DNA of 64,000 nt, taken from NCBI GenBank assembly GCA_029783825.1, contig JAREIK010003422.1, forward strand, positions 247,668 through 311,667, written 5' to 3'. Of this stretch, positions 62,256 through 64,000 are shown in pieces (within the stretch, counting starts at the first letter, position 1; every line of letters starts with the position of its first letter). Made by a program: the position numbers and the translations under genes. The notes beneath the pieces were generated by a model. It was not told the DNA's origin and did not search any database. It worked only from the letters and a program-made list of their open reading frames with translations. The stretch is from Sapria himalayana (lineage: Eukaryota > Streptophyta > Magnoliopsida > Malpighiales > Rafflesiaceae).

Positions 62256-63430
62256 TAGTCGAAGGTTTTTTAGGAAGTGAACTGACCTAATTACATAGAG
62301 ACGGCCAGATGGGGGAGAGATGGGTTAGAGATAAAAAATATTAGAAAACAAAATTTATTATATTTAACTATTAATTATATTTCATAAATAAATTTATGGT
62401 TAATAGTATATGAAATTTTTATGGTTATTTTTTATAATATTATTTATAAATTAATTAAATAAATTTCAGAAATAAAAAAAAATAATTTATGGTTATAACA
62501 ATGGAAACAATAAATAATAATACTAATAACCATGAACATTATTAATTGGTAATTAAATTTTCATATAATTTCATTTATTAAAAAATATATTATTTCATAA
62601 AACCATTGATAAATTGTATAAATATATAATCATACAGAATTTATAACATCTCAATTAAACAAAAAATAAATAACCAAGTAAATAATGAATAAGTAACATA
62701 TCAATAATATTCAAATAACTAATAATATATCTGACCATAAAAATAAAAATATATAATATTAACATTATCCAAAAAAATAAAATTAAAAATTAATTACTTA
62801 AAAATATAACTCAAAAAAATACGACTAGACATAAATCAAAAAATAAAAAAAAATACAAAAGCACCCAAATTTAAACTTGTATATTTTTAATAACAAATTA
62901 TTTTATATAAATTTTTAGTAGCTATTTCAATATTTTTAATAAACGAGAACAAAATAGTATGCAAATAATAATTTTCTATACAATGTTTATTAACTTCTGA
63001 ATTAATAATCATACATCAAAGTAAAAAAAATGAGTTATGAAAACTATAGTACATAACAAATGAGAAGTATCAACAACAAAATATAAAAAAAGATTTGTTT
63101 ACTTTTTAAAGTAAACATCACTATAGAGCAGCTCTATAATGACTCCTAAATGACAATGATAATTGAATTATCTTTCTCAATACCCAATAATACTATCGGC
63201 TTCATTCATAGATAAAACTACTAATATTTTTCTATGATATATCATTTTTTCATATAATATATACATTATAGAGATAATCTCTTGTGTATGAATAAAAGCA
63301 TCATATTGCACATCACTATTCTCTCAGTTGCATATTTATATTAATGTATAAACTTTTATATATAATGGCATATGATTATATAAATGTTTAATTGAATAAA
63401 TATAATGCTGTGTTTACAATATTTTTATAA

Positions 63431-63479
<49 letters not shown>

Positions 63480-64000
63480 CACTTATATATATATTATATA
63501 GTTTATATATCACATTTATATACACATTATAAATATTATATAGTTATATAAAAATTTATATGTTATATAAATGTTTATAAATGTGTATAAACATTTTATA
63601 TGTTATATAAATGTTATATAAACAATTATATAAATGGATAATATTATGTAAATGTTGTATAAATATTTATAAACATCAACACATATGTATAAATATTTAT
63701 AAATAATTTTATATGTTTATATAAACATATCATGTTTATATATAATGCTAATAATTTTTATATATTAAAGTATAAACATTTATATATAATGTCATAAGAT
63801 TATATAAATATATAAATATTAATATATAATGTTATGCGTTTTTAATATTTATATAAATATTATATTGTTACAAATCGAGCATACTATTTTCCAAAATAAT
63901 ATACCTCTCATGCTATAGTGTTTTTGAATATATATTTGTTGTTTTTATTTTTTTATTTTTTTATTTTTTTATTTTTTATTTTTTATTTTTTTATTTTTTA
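62256..64000. other. AT-rich tail of the window, no gene
   Basis: No coding sequence recognised. (CA)n at 63436-63474; degenerate TATATAAATGTTTATA repeats at 63480-63850; (TTTTTTA)n from about 63940 to the end. Confidence 0.6.

Noticed and set aside
1..64000. tRNA, rRNA, LTR retrotransposon
   Set aside because: Scanned by eye for tRNA boxes, rRNA cores, LTR TG...CA ends with primer sites and pol motifs; none could be supported.

Overview
This window is repeat-rich, non-genic nuclear DNA from a flowering plant. It is very AT-rich. It holds large CACTA (En/Spm-type) and hAT DNA transposons with angiosperm-type proteins, and broken copies of plant genes: an HD-Zip class I homeodomain protein, a leucine-rich-repeat receptor kinase and an ADP-ribosylation factor. 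The species cannot be told from the sequence. I see no intact host gene, no tRNA or rRNA, no CRISPR array and no bacterial-type operon. Long open frames over 2.3-10.2 kb and 29.9-33.2 kb are translated TCTA/TAGA microsatellite and are not genes.

Layout. 1-2.3 kb: ACAT repeats, unique AT-rich DNA and a TA-rich palindromic repeat. 2.3-10.15 kb: a 7.8-kb degenerate (TCTA)n array containing a ~3.3-3.4 kb internal duplication. 10.15-11.4 kb: the 5' end of a CACTA element facing right, followed by a broken HD-Zip gene (11.6-12.1 kb). 13.46-29.88 kb: CACTA-1, genes on the minus strand, badly decayed, with a ~0.55-kb satellite (21.2-25.3 kb) and a receptor-kinase fragment (26.1-26.4 kb). Its 5' end (28.5-29.9 kb) is an inverted copy of 10.15-11.4 kb. 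29.88-33.16 kb: a (TAGA)n array, inverted relative to the left one. 33.16-52.06 kb: CACTA-2, the best preserved copy, with its transposase at 42.2-38.6 kb, a second gene at 38.4-34.8 kb, a hAT-in-hAT nest at 33.45-34.51 kb, the same satellite at 43.1-46.3 kb interrupted by an ARF pseudogene, a 191-bp higher-order repeat, and about 16 subterminal repeats of 50 bp at its 5' end. 52.06-58.26 kb: CACTA-3 on the plus strand, beginning with the same satellite in opposite orientation. 58.26-62.1 kb: a GC-rich-ended hAT element with a broken transposase gene on the minus strand and a second, 502-bp hAT inserted in it with a perfect 8-bp target duplication. 62.1-64 kb: AT-rich repeats.

How the parts relate. 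The three CACTA bodies share one plan: subterminal repeats, then a ~0.5-0.6 kb satellite upstream of the transposase, then a TPase-associated/tnp2/DUF4218/DUF4216 transposase gene, then a second gene with a Gly/Ser-rich tract and a conserved terminal exon. Every coding region seen carries stops or frameshifts, so none looks able to make a full protein. The most notable structure is a long inverted arrangement in which two CACTA 5' termini each abut a GATA-type tetranucleotide array in the same relative orientation.
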